Notes: generated by a model from the sequence alone, not told the origin. 64,000 nt of DNA from Thermoanaerobaculum sp964488355 (GCA_964488355.1 CAZAUJ010000014.1:3202-67201), one strand, 5' to 3'; shown: positions 54,667 to 62,826, counted from the first letter of the stretch. Numbers and translations are program-made.

Positions 54667-54716
54667 GGCCTTCGCCGCTGCTCCTCTCGGCGGGGGTCGT
54701 TCACGGAGGCCGCGGG

Positions 54717-55091
54717 TTGCTGGGACGACTGCTTGCCATTGCTCTCGCAGGCGCCTTAGGGACGCTGGCGCGCTACGGCCTGTCGGGCTTGTGCGCGCGT
54801 TGTTCTGTTTCCTTTCCCTGGGGCACGTTGGCAGTCAACCTTCTGGGCTGCTTTGGCTTGGGTTTGCTCATGGGCGTGGCCACCGGTGGGCGGGGGCTTT
54901 TGCCTGCGAGCTTGCGAAGCTTTTTGGGTACTGGGTTTTTTGGGGCTTTCACCACCTTCTCCCCCTTTGCCTAGGAAACGGTGGAGGCCGCACGCCTGGG
55001 CGCCTGGGCGGTGGTTTTGGGGAACCTCCTGGCCCACCTGTGCTTGGGACTTTTGGCCTGCCGGATGGGCCTGTGGTTGGGTGAAAGGTAG
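54717..55091 (+). pseudogene. crcB: CrcB/FluC fluoride channel gene interrupted by one in-frame TAG
   Basis: The frame from TTG 54717 encodes LGRLLAIALAGALGTLARYGLSG, then WGTLAVNLLGCFGLGLLMG and GTGFFGAFTTFSPFA, all FluC signatures, then TAG (54972-54974, codon 86). It continues in the same frame with ETVEAARLG and a final helix to TAG at 55091. The total of 124 codons is the normal family length, so only one codon is wrong. FluC dimers export fluoride from the cytoplasm. The truncated 85-residue form would lack the last helix. A DUF190 gene, a usual companion, follows after eight bases. Confidence 0.82.
54972..54974 (+). other. In-frame TAG inside crcB
   Basis: TAG at the residue before the conserved Glu of the TTFSxFxxE region, where homologues have a variable residue (A, L or Y). 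Flanking sequence stays in frame. Confidence 0.8.
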
Positions 55092-55099
55092 GTGACAGG

Positions 55100-55462
55100 A
55101 TGGTCAAAATTGCCGGTGAAGGCGAGCTGGTGCGCATTTTCGTCGGCGAGGCCGACCGCTGGTGCGGGCGAGCTTTGTTTGAGGCAATCGTGTTGGTGGC
55201 GAGGGAGATGGGCTTGGCAGGGGCGACCGTGCTGCGCGGCGTCATGGGCTTTGGCGCGGCTTTGGTGCTGCACAGTTCGCGCCTGCTGCGCCTCTGGAAG
55301 GACCTGCCGATAGTCATCGAGGTGGTGGAAATGGCGGAAAAGATTGCTCCCTTTGTGGCGCGGGGGGAGGCCATGCTGGACGAGGCCACCCGCGGCGGGC
55401 TCATCACCCTGGAGCGGGCCGAGATCATCCGCTACCAGCCAGGGAAGGTGGCGGAGGTTTGA
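55100..55462 (+). CDS. DUF190 family protein
   Basis: A 120-residue PII-like fold protein: ELVRIFVGEADRW, ALFEAIVLVAREMGLAGATVLRGVMGFG and LWKDLPIVIEVVE are the DUF190 signatures. DUF190 genes very often sit next to crcB, implying a role in fluoride resistance or its regulation, though the biochemical function is unknown. ATG 55100 lies eight bases after the end of the interrupted crcB frame, so the two were one unit. Confidence 0.88.
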   Translation: MVKIAGEGELVRIFVGEADRWCGRALFEAIVLVAREMGLAGATVLRGVMGFGAALVLHSSRLLRLWKDLPIVIEVVEMAEKIAPFVARGEAMLDEATRGGLITLERAEIIRYQPGKVAEV

Positions 55463-55538
55463 AGGAGCCAAGCTGCCATGTGATGCGGCCCAGGGGGAGG
55501 CAGCGACGGTGAGCCCGCTCCCCGGCCAGGCTTCTTGC

Positions 55539-56753
55539 TTACCGGTCTTCCGCCACCGGTGCCAGGGCGCGGTAGCGAGCGAGGCCCGCGAGGAAAACCT
55601 CCGCTGCTCGCTCCAGCTTGGGCACCTGCAAAACGTAGGCGATGCGCACCTCGTCTCGACCCGCGCCGGGGGTGGCGTAGAAGCCTGATGCTGGCGCCAC
55701 CATCACCGTTTCTCCTTCTAGCTGGAAGTCCTGCAGCAGCCACGCGGCAAAATCGTCCGCGTCAGTCACCCCTTCCATCTTGACGATCATGTAAAAGGCA
55801 CCGCGCGGCTTGCGCAGGATGATGCCCTCGGCGGCGGTGAGCTTGGCAAAGAGCACGTCTCGCCGCCTTTGGTACTCCTGGCGCACGGCGGCAAAGTAGC
55901 TCTCACCCAGCTGGTAGGCGGCCACGGCACCCACCTGCTCCAACGTGGGCGGGCACAGGCGCGCCTGACCCAACTTGAGGCAGGCGGCCATAACCTCTCG
56001 GTTGCGGGAGATGATCGCGCCCACACGTGCGCCGCAGGCGGAAAAGCGTTTGGAAATGGAATCCACCACGATAACCCGCGAGGCCACCTCGGGGATTTCC
56101 AGCACCGAAGTGTGGCTGCGGCCATCGTAGGTGAACTCTTTGTAAACCTCGTCGGCGATGAGGAAGAGGTCGTGGCGCAGCACGAAGGCCGCGGCGCGCT
56201 CCAGCTCCTCGCGGGTGAGGACCGTTCCCGTGGGGTTGTTGGGAGAGCAAAGCAGAAGCGCGCGTGTGCGGCGAGAGACGGCCCGCTCCAGCACCTCGTC
56301 CGGCGGCAAGTGGAAGCCGTCCTCAGCGTGGGTGCGCACCGGCACGAGACGCAAGTTGGCCATTTGCGCGTAGCCGTTGTAGTTGGTGTAGAAGGGCTCG
56401 GGCACGATGACCTCATCCCCCTCGTCGGCGACCACGGTGAATGCAAACAGGATGGCCTCGGAGCCACCGTTGGTGATGAGCACCTGCGAGGGGTTCAGCT
56501 CCACTCCGTAGCGGGAAAAGTAACGGCAAATGGCCTCCCGCAACGCCGGCAGACCATCGCTGGGACCGTAGGCGAGGACGGGCTCAGAAAAGCGCGCCAC
56601 CGCCTCGAGGAACTGTGGCGGGGTCGGAAGATCAGGCTGCCCGATGTTCAGGTGGTAGATGTGAATGCCCCGCTTTTTGGCTTGCTGCGCCAGCGGGGCC
56701 AGCTTGCGGATCGGGGACTCCTGCATGCTGCAGGCTCTTTGGGAGATGCGCAT
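55539..56753 (-). CDS. Class I/II pyridoxal-phosphate aminotransferase
   Basis: A 404-residue enzyme of the aspartate/alanine aminotransferase fold: NIGQPDLPTPPQFLEA, LAYGPSDGLPALREAIC, ITNGGSEAILFAF, LCSPNNPTGTVLTREEL, the PLP Lys in SISKRFSACGARVG and a C-terminal RIAYV arginine. It transfers amino groups between an amino acid and a 2-oxo acid; amino-acid specificity is not clear. ATG 56753 has GGGAGGGAG ahead; ATG 56726 is an alternative. A striking hairpin lies in its leader. Confidence 0.9.
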   Translation of the reverse strand: MRISQRACSMQESPIRKLAPLAQQAKKRGIHIYHLNIGQPDLPTPPQFLEAVARFSEPVLAYGPSDGLPALREAICRYFSRYGVELNPSQVLITNGGSEAILFAFTVVADEGDEVIVPEPFYTNYNGYAQMANLRLVPVRTHAEDGFHLPPDEVLERAVSRRTRALLLCSPNNPTGTVLTREELERAAAFVLRHDLFLIADEVYKEFTYDGRSHTSVLEIPEVASRVIVVDSISKRFSACGARVGAIISRNREVMAACLKLGQARLCPPTLEQVGAVAAYQLGESYFAAVRQEYQRRRDVLFAKLTAAEGIILRKPRGAFYMIVKMEGVTDADDFAAWLLQDFQLEGETVMVAPASGFYATPGAGRDEVRIAYVLQVPKLERAAEVFLAGLARYRALAPVAEDR

Positions 56754-56760
56754 GCTCCCT

Positions 56761-56786
56761 CCCTCGCCTGGGCTCCCAGGCGAGGG
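56761..56786. promoter_or_regulatory. Perfect 12-bp hairpin between divergent genes
   Basis: CCCTCGCCTGGG and CCCAGGCGAGGG are separated by two bases (CT). On the aminotransferase side its base touches the Shine-Dalgarno, so it could block translation initiation, or serve as a protein-binding palindrome for both divergent genes. There is no T-run, so it is not a standard terminator. Confidence 0.5.
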
Positions 56787-56839
56787 CAGGGTAGCGCGGG
56801 CAGGCAAAGTTTGGCAAGCTGGAGGCAAAGGGGGAACCT

Positions 56840-57319
56840 ATGACGCTGGTGTTCATCCGTCACGGCGAGGCGAGCAAGGGTCTAGGAAGCGACGCGGACC
56901 GGCCCTTGACCGAGAAGGGGAGGGCGCAGGCGCAGGCGGTAGCCTCGGCGTTGGCGGCAACGGGCCTGCGCTTTTCCCGCCTCTTCGCCAGTACCCTGGT
57001 ACGGGCACAGCAAACGGCACAGGCGTTGGTGGAGGCCTCGCTGGCGCCCCGCGTGGAACCCTGTGACGGGTTGCTGCCCGAGCGGGGGCCCGAGCTCTTT
57101 TTGCAGCTGCTTGCTAGCCTGCCGCAAAGCGGCACGTTTGCCTTCGTAGGCCACGAGCCTCTCCTTTCGGAGCTGGTGGAGCGCGTGCTGTTCGGCAAGG
57201 TTTGGGGAGTGGTCAGGATGACCAAGGGCGCGGTGGCGGTTCTCCAGCACCAGGAAAGGTACTGGCACCTGGTCGGGTTGGCTAGTCCCGAGTGGTTTCT
57301 ACCTGCTCGCCCCGCCTGA
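56840..57319 (+). CDS. SixA-like histidine phosphatase
   Basis: A 159-residue protein with the catalytic VFIRHGEASKG (RHG), RPLTEKGRAQAQAVASAL, FASTLVRAQQTAQAL and the second catalytic histidine in FAFVGHEPLLSELVE. SixA dephosphorylates histidine-phosphotransfer proteins; other relatives act on small phosphates. No HPt target is visible nearby. GGAGG lies a little upstream of ATG 56840. Its last 21 bases overlap the converging MarR gene. Confidence 0.88.
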   Translation: MTLVFIRHGEASKGLGSDADRPLTEKGRAQAQAVASALAATGLRFSRLFASTLVRAQQTAQALVEASLAPRVEPCDGLLPERGPELFLQLLASLPQSGTFAFVGHEPLLSELVERVLFGKVWGVVRMTKGAVAVLQHQERYWHLVGLASPEWFLPARPA

Positions 57320-57919
57320 GGGCAACACCTCAAGAGGCTGGTAGTCGGGGCAGTCCACGCGCAGGGCGAAGCCGGCCAATGGCTTTTCCAGAAGCTGACA
57401 GAAGAGCTCCTCCCCATGGCCCTGCAGGAAGCGGCAGGTCAGACACATACGGCTTTGTGCCATGAGACCGGCTTGCTCCAGCTGGTGCAGCATTTCCAGA
57501 AGGGAGCGCAGCAGCTGGCCCTGCTGCTGCCTCGGCAGGTTGTCGAGAGCTTGCATGAGCGGCTCGGCCCAACGCTGGCTGGCTACCACGCGCCTGTGCC
57601 CTTCGGGCGTGAGGTGCACCTGAACGCGCCGGCGGTCTCCCGGGTCCGGGCTCACCCGGGCCAGGCCCTTCCCTACCAGGGTCTTAAGCGCACGGGAGAC
57701 GGTGGGTTTGGTCACCCGCAACCACCGAGCCAGCTCGCCCACCCCTTGCGGCCGGCCGGCGAGCGCCTCGAGGATGGCGGTCTGGAGGGCGGTCAGCCCT
57801 AGGGGGCCGGAAGCCTGCCAACTGAGGGCCACCAACAGCCGGCTCAGCCGTTCCAAAGCCGCTGCCAACTTGGCCGAGGGTTCCTCATGCCTGGTGGCGA
57901 GGCGAAAGGATGTACCCAT
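57299..57919 (-). CDS. MarR-family regulator with a C-terminal cysteine cluster
   Basis: A 206-residue winged-helix protein (about 25-130: LTALQTAILEALAGRPQGVGELARWLRVTKPTVSRALKTLVGKGLARVSPDPGDRRRVQVHLTPEG in segments). Beyond the MarR core, about 50 residues carry four cysteines: MCLTCRF (CxxC), ELFCQLL and RVDCPDY. This looks like a metal or Fe-S site, or a redox switch; that is inference. ATG 57919 is favoured although it has no Shine-Dalgarno; an in-frame TTG at 57937 lies within the terminator of the upstream gene. It converges on the SixA-like gene. Confidence 0.85.
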   Translation of the reverse strand: MGTSFRLATRHEEPSAKLAAALERLSRLLVALSWQASGPLGLTALQTAILEALAGRPQGVGELARWLRVTKPTVSRALKTLVGKGLARVSPDPGDRRRVQVHLTPEGHRRVVASQRWAEPLMQALDNLPRQQQGQLLRSLLEMLHQLEQAGLMAQSRMCLTCRFLQGHGEELFCQLLEKPLAGFALRVDCPDYQPLEVLPSGGASR

Positions 57920-57934
57920 CGGTGCCCACGGTAA

Positions 57935-57968
57935 CAAAAAAGCCCGGGCGGGTCACCCCGCCCGGGCT
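57935..57968 (-). terminator. Rho-independent terminator of the cytochrome P460 gene
   Basis: A perfect 12-bp stem (AGCCCGGGCGGG / CCCGCCCGGGCT, 57941-57952 and 57957-57968) with a four-base loop, followed by TTTTTTG on the reverse strand. Confidence 0.92.
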
Positions 57969-57974
57969 AAACCC

Positions 57975-58463
57975 TTACGGCCGCCACGGGGAAAACACGT
58001 AGTCTTTATTCTTTTGCGATTCGTGGCAGGTGAAGCACTGCTCCTTGGCGTTGGTGACTATCCGCTTGTTGGGGTCCCCGCCGCCAAAGGCCTCAAAGCC
58101 CCACCCGCCGGTCTCGGCAAACCGCTTGCTGTTCTTTTCCATGACCGCCAGCACCTTACGCGCTCCCTCGCTAATGGCATTGTTTTCAACCGGTGCCTCG
58201 AACAGGTCGAAAACCAACACCGACCCGTCAGGGTAAGAGCCCGTTTCCAAGCCCTTTTTGGCCTTGTCGTTGGCGTAGACGTGGTGGATGCCACCGAAAC
58301 CCTCGTAAAGGGGGTGGCCAGGCTGTAGTACCATGCTCTTCACATGGTGCCAGGAACGGTAGCCCTGGGGGAAGGCCACGAGGCTGCCCTTTTCCGCCGC
58401 CAGCGCTAGCCCAAAGGCCAGCGCAAGGAGACTAGCCACCGGAATATACGCACGCTTTCTCAT
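57975..58463 (-). CDS. Cytochrome P460-family c-type cytochrome
   Basis: A 162-residue periplasmic protein: signal peptide (to about Ala23), then YRSWHHVKSMVLQPGHPLYEGFGGIHHVYAN and VLVFDLFEAP, both P460-family patterns, and one haem c site CFTCH near the C-terminus. Classical P460 oxidises hydroxylamine using a Lys-crosslinked haem; many relatives are electron carriers or have other substrates, so activity is open. AAGGAGGTG precedes ATG 58463. It has its own consensus promoter and a strong terminator, and is divergent from the complex I operon. Confidence 0.88.
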   Translation of the reverse strand: MRKRAYIPVASLLALAFGLALAAEKGSLVAFPQGYRSWHHVKSMVLQPGHPLYEGFGGIHHVYANDKAKKGLETGSYPDGSVLVFDLFEAPVENNAISEGARKVLAVMEKNSKRFAETGGWGFEAFGGGDPNKRIVTNAKEQCFTCHESQKNKDYVFSPWRP

Positions 58464-58565
58464 CGGTACACCTCCTTTCCTTGGGACACTTTGGCTTCAG
58501 CCTGATGCGTGCTTTAGGCAAATGCCAAGGCGGAGATCGCGGAGAACAACTCATAAGCACTGCTA

Positions 58566-58594
58566 ACTATAATGTGCCGGTTCCCGTTTGTCAA
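58566..58594 (-). promoter_or_regulatory. Consensus sigma70 promoter of the cytochrome P460 gene
   Basis: On the reverse strand: TTGACA (6 of 6, 58589-58594), 17-base spacer, TATAGT (5 of 6, 58566-58571). Transcription would start near 58559, giving a leader of about 95 bases. Confidence 0.75.
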
Positions 58595-58652
58595 GGGGGC
58601 GAGGGTGCCACGGCAGGGCGATGAAATTGCATTACAGACTCTTTTCATTGGT

Positions 58653-58680
58653 TTGCCTTTGTGAAATTTTGCGCTATATT
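58653..58680 (+). promoter_or_regulatory. Promoter of the complex I operon
   Basis: TTGCCT (4 of 6, 58653-58658), 16-base spacer, TATATT (5 of 6, 58675-58680) inside an AT-rich patch (about 58615-58680); nuoA starts 24 bases later after GGGGAGGAG. Confidence 0.55.
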
Positions 58681-58703
58681 GGGGGGGCGAGGGGAGGAGC
58701 CGG

Positions 58704-59060
58704 GTGAGCGCGTACGTTCCCATTCTTCTTTTTGTTTTGGTGGCTGTCAGCTTTCCCATCGTTACCCTGCTTATTGCCCGCGCCTTGCGGGCGGGCAAGC
58801 CCAATCCGGTGAAAAACGAGCCCTACGAGTGCGGGGTGCCGGTGACCAGCGTGGCCCACGAGACCCGTTACACGGTGCGCTACTACCTCATTGCCGTGTT
58901 GTTTGTGATTTTTGATGTGGAGACGGTTTTCCTTTTTCCCTGGGCGGTGATGTTGGACCGTTTGGCCCTGTTTGGTTTTTTGGAAATGCTGGTGTTTCTC
59001 GTCATCTTGGTAGCCGGTTACGTGTACGCCTGGCGGAAAGGAGCGCTGCGATGGGCGTGA
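58704..59060 (+). CDS. nuoA: NADH-quinone oxidoreductase subunit A
   Basis: A 118-residue membrane subunit with three helices. The conserved NPVKNEPYECGVP and RYTVRYYLIAVLFVIFDVETVFLFPWA segments are the NuoA signature (Cys loop plus FDVE). It lies at the quinone-chamber end of the membrane arm. GTG 58704 follows GGAGG. First gene of the operon; it overlaps nuoB by ten bases. Confidence 0.95.
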   Translation: MSAYVPILLFVLVAVSFPIVTLLIARALRAGKPNPVKNEPYECGVPVTSVAHETRYTVRYYLIAVLFVIFDVETVFLFPWAVMLDRLALFGFLEMLVFLVILVAGYVYAWRKGALRWA

Positions 59061-59536
59061 ACCAGACACCGGTCGAACCCTCCGTGCTGGTGGGGGTGTA
59101 CGACGCGGTGTTCAACTGGGCCCGCAAGAACTCCCTCTGGCCCATGCAGTTCGGCTTGGCATGCTGCGCCATCGAGATGATGGCGGTGTTGGACCCACGC
59201 TTTGATATGGCTCGTTTCGGGGCTGAGGTCTTCCGCGGCTCCCCGCGGCAGGCAGATCTGATGATTGTTGCGGGCACGGTGACGGAAAAGATGGCACCTA
59301 TCGTCAAGCGCCTCTACGATCAAATGGCCGAGCCCAAGTGGGTCATGGCCATGGGATCCTGCGCCATATCGGGAGGACCATACCGCACCTACGCGGTGAC
59401 CCAGGGGGTGGATCGCCTGATCCCGGTGGACGTGTATGTGCCCGGGTGCCCGCCCCGTCCGGAAGCCCTGCTGTACGGCTTGATGCAGCTGCAAAAGAAA
59501 ATTGACCGTATGAGCCTGGCCCGCAAGGCCAGTTAA
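59051..59536 (+). CDS. nuoB: NADH-quinone oxidoreductase subunit B
   Basis: A 161-residue subunit carrying cluster N2, the last Fe-S centre before quinone. Ligands are visible in ACCAIEMM (tandem Cys), MGSCAISGG and VPGCPPRPEALLYG. It sits in the connecting module with NuoCD, NuoI and NuoH. The N-terminus overlaps nuoA; spacing to nuoC is ten bases. Confidence 0.97.
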   Translation: MGVNQTPVEPSVLVGVYDAVFNWARKNSLWPMQFGLACCAIEMMAVLDPRFDMARFGAEVFRGSPRQADLMIVAGTVTEKMAPIVKRLYDQMAEPKWVMAMGSCAISGGPYRTYAVTQGVDRLIPVDVYVPGCPPRPEALLYGLMQLQKKIDRMSLARKAS

Positions 59537-59546
59537 GGGGGCAGTT

Positions 59547-60152
59547 ATGAGCGAGGAAACCAAGGGACCAGAGCAGGCCCCTGCCAAGATGCCCTGGGAG
59601 GAAAAGCCGGTGCCACCCAGCCCGAGCGATGCCAGCGACCATCCGCTGGTGCGCGAGCTGGCGAGCGCGGTTCCCGCCGCGGTGGTGGAGGCAGTTGCGT
59701 TTGCAGGCCAAGTAAGCGTACGAGTTGCCAGGGAAAGCCTTTCCTCGGTGTTGGCTGCCCTCAAGGAGCTGGGTTACAAGTTCCTGGTGGACCTCACCGC
59801 CGTGGACTGGAAGGAGCGGCCGGAGGGGCGATTCGACGTGGTTTACTGGCTCCACCGCCACGCCGACTCCGCCCGGCTGCGGGTCAAGGTGGCCGTGCCC
59901 GAGGGCCAGGAGGTTCCCTCGGCCGTTTCTCTTTGGCCCACGGCGAACTGGCTGGAGCGGGAAGTGTTTGATATGTTTGGGATTTACTTTGCCGACCACC
60001 CCAACCTGGAGCGCATCCTCACCTGGGAGGGTTTCAACGGCCATCCCTTGCGCAAGGATTTCCCCATCGAGGGGATCGACACCGGCGCCGCCATCTACCC
60101 AGACATTTACCCCCCCGGTGGTGGTCCGGTCAAGGCAAAAGGGGGTGCGTAA
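59547..60152 (+). CDS. nuoC: NADH-quinone oxidoreductase subunit C
   Basis: A 201-residue subunit of the 30-kDa type. The signatures are REVFDMFGIYFADHPNLERIL and WEGFNGHPLRKDFPIEG. A Pro/Glu-rich N-terminal extension of about 45 residues precedes the folded domain. It is separate from nuoD (not fused as in enterobacteria). ATG 59547 is preceded by GGGGGCAGTT, a modest ribosome site. Confidence 0.95.
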   Translation: MSEETKGPEQAPAKMPWEEKPVPPSPSDASDHPLVRELASAVPAAVVEAVAFAGQVSVRVARESLSSVLAALKELGYKFLVDLTAVDWKERPEGRFDVVYWLHRHADSARLRVKVAVPEGQEVPSAVSLWPTANWLEREVFDMFGIYFADHPNLERILTWEGFNGHPLRKDFPIEGIDTGAAIYPDIYPPGGGPVKAKGGA

Positions 60153-60155
60153 ACC

Positions 60156-61274
60156 ATGCCTGAGCTGGAAGCCACGCTTGTCGGCAGCGAGGAAATGGAG
60201 GTTTCTTTCGGGCCTCAGCACCCTGCCACCCACGGGGTGTTGCGGCTGCAGCTCAAGGTGGACGGCGAAAAGATCGTGGATGCCAAGCCGATCATCGGCT
60301 ACCTCCACCGCGGCACAGAGAAGCTCTTCGAGCGAGAAACGTATCCGCAGTGTATTCCCCACACCGACCGCATGGACTACACCGCGGCTGCCACCAACAA
60401 TCAGGGGTTCGTTGGGGCGGTGGAAAAGCTCATGGGTATCACCATCCCCCCTCGCGCCGCCTCCATTCGCATGATACTGGCAGAAATGCAGCGGATTGCC
60501 TCCCACATCATTTGGCTGGCGACGCACGCGTTGGATATTGGCGCGGTGACGCCGTTTTTTTACACCTTCGAAGAACGGGAAAAAATCCTGGATTTGTTCG
60601 AGGAGTACTGTGGAGCGCGTCTAACGCTCAACACCATGCGAGTTGGCGGTGTGCCTTGGGATGTGCCGGATGGGTGGACCGACCGTTGTCGCAAGTTTGT
60701 GGAGGAGCTCCCCAAGAAAATCGAGGACTGGGAACGTCTCTTAACCAACAGTCGCATTTGGAAAGCGCGGACCGTGGGGGTGGGCGTGATCGATGCGGAG
60801 AAAGCCATCGCTTGGGGTTTGACCGGGCCACCCCTGCGGGGCAGCGGTGTGGCTTGGGATATCCGCAAGGTCTTCCCCTACGACCGCTATAACGAGGTGG
60901 AATTCGATATCCCCATCGGCAAAAACGGGGATACTTACGACCGCTACCTGGTGCGCATGGAAGAAATGCGCCAGTCGGTGCGCATCATCCGTCAGTGCTT
61001 GGACAAGCTACCCGACGGTCCGGTGCGCGCCTGGGTGCCGAAGGTGATTCGGCCGCCGAAGGGCGAGGTCTACTTTTCCGTTGAGAGCCCCAAAGGCGAG
61101 CTGGGTTACTACATCGTGTCCGACGGCGGGATCACTCCTTACCGCGTGCGCGTGCGCCCGCCCTGCTTCGTCAACCTGCAGGCCCTTCCCGAGCTGGTTC
61201 GCGGCCACCTGGTGGCAGACGTAGTGGCCGTGATCGGCACCTTGGACATTGTCCTGGGAGAAATCGACCGATAG
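60156..61274 (+). CDS. nuoD: NADH-quinone oxidoreductase subunit D
   Basis: A 372-residue 49-kDa-type subunit lining the quinone site: EVSFGPQHPATHGVLRL, IGYLHRGTEKL, DRMDYTAA, HALDIGAVTPFFYTFEERE and VMRPPKG-like VIRPPKGEVYF. Quinone-site His and Tyr of the family are retained (HPATHG; MDYTAA). The length is slightly short of many homologues, and a Cys replaces no expected ligand. Stop TAG, eight bases before nuoH. Confidence 0.96.
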   Translation: MPELEATLVGSEEMEVSFGPQHPATHGVLRLQLKVDGEKIVDAKPIIGYLHRGTEKLFERETYPQCIPHTDRMDYTAAATNNQGFVGAVEKLMGITIPPRAASIRMILAEMQRIASHIIWLATHALDIGAVTPFFYTFEEREKILDLFEEYCGARLTLNTMRVGGVPWDVPDGWTDRCRKFVEELPKKIEDWERLLTNSRIWKARTVGVGVIDAEKAIAWGLTGPPLRGSGVAWDIRKVFPYDRYNEVEFDIPIGKNGDTYDRYLVRMEEMRQSVRIIRQCLDKLPDGPVRAWVPKVIRPPKGEVYFSVESPKGELGYYIVSDGGITPYRVRVRPPCFVNLQALPELVRGHLVADVVAVIGTLDIVLGEIDR

Positions 61275-61282
61275 GGGAGACC

Positions 61283-62302
61283 ATGAACGAGTTGCTGTCC
61301 ACCTACGTGTTGTGGCCGCTGATAAAAATCCTTGTGGTGCTTCTGTCCCTCATCTTGTTGGCGGCCTACCTCACCTTTTTTGAGCGCAAACTCCTGGCTT
61401 ACATGCAAATTCGCCTTGGGCCGAACCGCGTAGGGCCAGGAGGTTGGTTGCAACCCATTGCCGATGCCCTCAAGCTCTTTGTCAAGGAAGACCTCACCCC
61501 GGGCTTTACGGAACGATTCGTTTTCCTTCTTGGCCCGATACTAATCATCGTGCCGGCGTTGGTAGTTTTTTCCGTGATTCCGTTTGGGCCCTCACAGAAC
61601 CTTTTTATCACCGACGTGAACATCGGCGTGCTTTTCATCCTTGCCGTGTCCTCGGTGGGTGTTTACGGTATCATTCTGGGCGGGTGGGCTTCCAACAATA
61701 AGTTTTCCCTCATGGGTGGGCTGCGTTCGGCCGCGCAGGCGATTTCCTATGAGGTCCCCATGGGCTTTGCCGTGGTTACCGTGCTGGTCCTGGCGAAATC
61801 CATGTCCCTCGTGCGCATCGTCGAGGCACAAAAACAAGCAGGGGTGTGGTTCGTTTTCCCCGGTTTTATCGCGTTCTTCATTTACTTCGTTTGCGGGGTG
61901 GCGGAGACAAACAGGAATCCCTTCGACCTTCCGGAAGCTGAATCGGAGCTGGTAGCTGGCTACCACACTGAGTACTCGGGCATGAAGTTCGCCTTTTACT
62001 TCTTAGCGGAGTACGCCAACATGGTGGTGGTTTCTTCGCTGGCAACGGTCATGTTTTTCGGTGGCTGGCTAAGGCCATTCCCCAACGTCGCGGCTTTGAG
62101 CTTTCTCGATGTTATTCCGCCTTTGATTTGGTTTTTGCTCAAGGTGGCTTTTTTCCTCTTTCTTTATATCTGGTTTCGCGGTACTTTCCCGCGCTACCGC
62201 TTCGACCAGCTCATGGGTCTGGGATGGAAGGTCTTGTTGCCCGTGAGCTTGGTGAACTTGTTGGTCGTTGCGGCGTTCGTTGCCGCTGGAGGACAAGCAT
62301 GA
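61283..62302 (+). CDS. nuoH: NADH-quinone oxidoreductase subunit H
   Basis: A 339-residue membrane subunit with eight helices that closes the quinone chamber. Marks: LAYLTFFERKLLAYMQIRLGPNRVGP (in overlapping pieces), ALKLFVKEDLTP, EVPMGFAVVTVLVLA, ETNRNPFDLPEAESELVAGYHTEYSGMKFA and FPRYRFDQLMGLGWK. It directly follows nuoD, so nuoEFG, which sit here in many operons, are absent. It overlaps nuoI by four bases (ATGA). Confidence 0.97.
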   Translation: MNELLSTYVLWPLIKILVVLLSLILLAAYLTFFERKLLAYMQIRLGPNRVGPGGWLQPIADALKLFVKEDLTPGFTERFVFLLGPILIIVPALVVFSVIPFGPSQNLFITDVNIGVLFILAVSSVGVYGIILGGWASNNKFSLMGGLRSAAQAISYEVPMGFAVVTVLVLAKSMSLVRIVEAQKQAGVWFVFPGFIAFFIYFVCGVAETNRNPFDLPEAESELVAGYHTEYSGMKFAFYFLAEYANMVVVSSLATVMFFGGWLRPFPNVAALSFLDVIPPLIWFLLKVAFFLFLYIWFRGTFPRYRFDQLMGLGWKVLLPVSLVNLLVVAAFVAAGGQA

Positions 62303-62826
62303 GCTTTTGGGGGTTTTTGGCCAGTGTGGTGCCGGTAGACCTTTTGGCCGGATTGAAAACCACTGGGAACTACCTTTTGTCCCGCAAAGCGACCATTCAG
62401 TATCCCGAAGAACGCAAGGAGCCCGCGGACCGTTTCCGGGGGATGTTCGGTTATTCCCTGGAGCGGTGCACCGTTTGTCGCGGCTGCGAGAAGGCTTGCC
62501 CCATCGGCATCATTCACATCGAGGCGCATTGGGAAGAGTACGAGGTTGAGGGAAAAAAGCGGAAGAAGCAGGTCATCGATCGCTATGACATCGACGTGAA
62601 GCGCTGCATGTTTTGCAACTTGTGCGCCGAGGCATGTCCCACGGAAGCGGTTTGGCTCACCACCAAGACGTATGAAGCAGCCGCCTACGAGCGCAACCAG
62701 GCGCTTTATCTCAACAAGGAGAAGCTAATGAGCTGGGAAGGCATTAAGGCGTTCCCGGGCGTCAAGCCTCCTGCCCAAGGCGGCCTTCCCTTGTTCCGCT
62801 TGGGAGGCGAGGAGGAGGAAGGCTGA
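62299..62826 (+). CDS. nuoI: NADH-quinone oxidoreductase subunit I
   Basis: A 175-residue protein with two 4Fe-4S clusters: CTVCRGCEKACP and CMFCNLCAEACP, separated by about 38 residues, which includes a charged insert (EVEGKKRKKQ) longer than in many NuoI. It feeds electrons to NuoB. Start ATG 62299 overlaps the nuoH stop. An acidic tail (GGEEEEG) ends the protein. Confidence 0.96.
   Translation: MSFWGFLASVVPVDLLAGLKTTGNYLLSRKATIQYPEERKEPADRFRGMFGYSLERCTVCRGCEKACPIGIIHIEAHWEEYEVEGKKRKKQVIDRYDIDVKRCMFCNLCAEACPTEAVWLTTKTYEAAAYERNQALYLNKEKLMSWEGIKAFPGVKPPAQGGLPLFRLGGEEEEG

Noticed and set aside
54661..54716. Fluoride riboswitch before crcB
   Set aside because: The short gap after aconitase does not show the conserved fluoride-motif sequences or pseudoknot partners.
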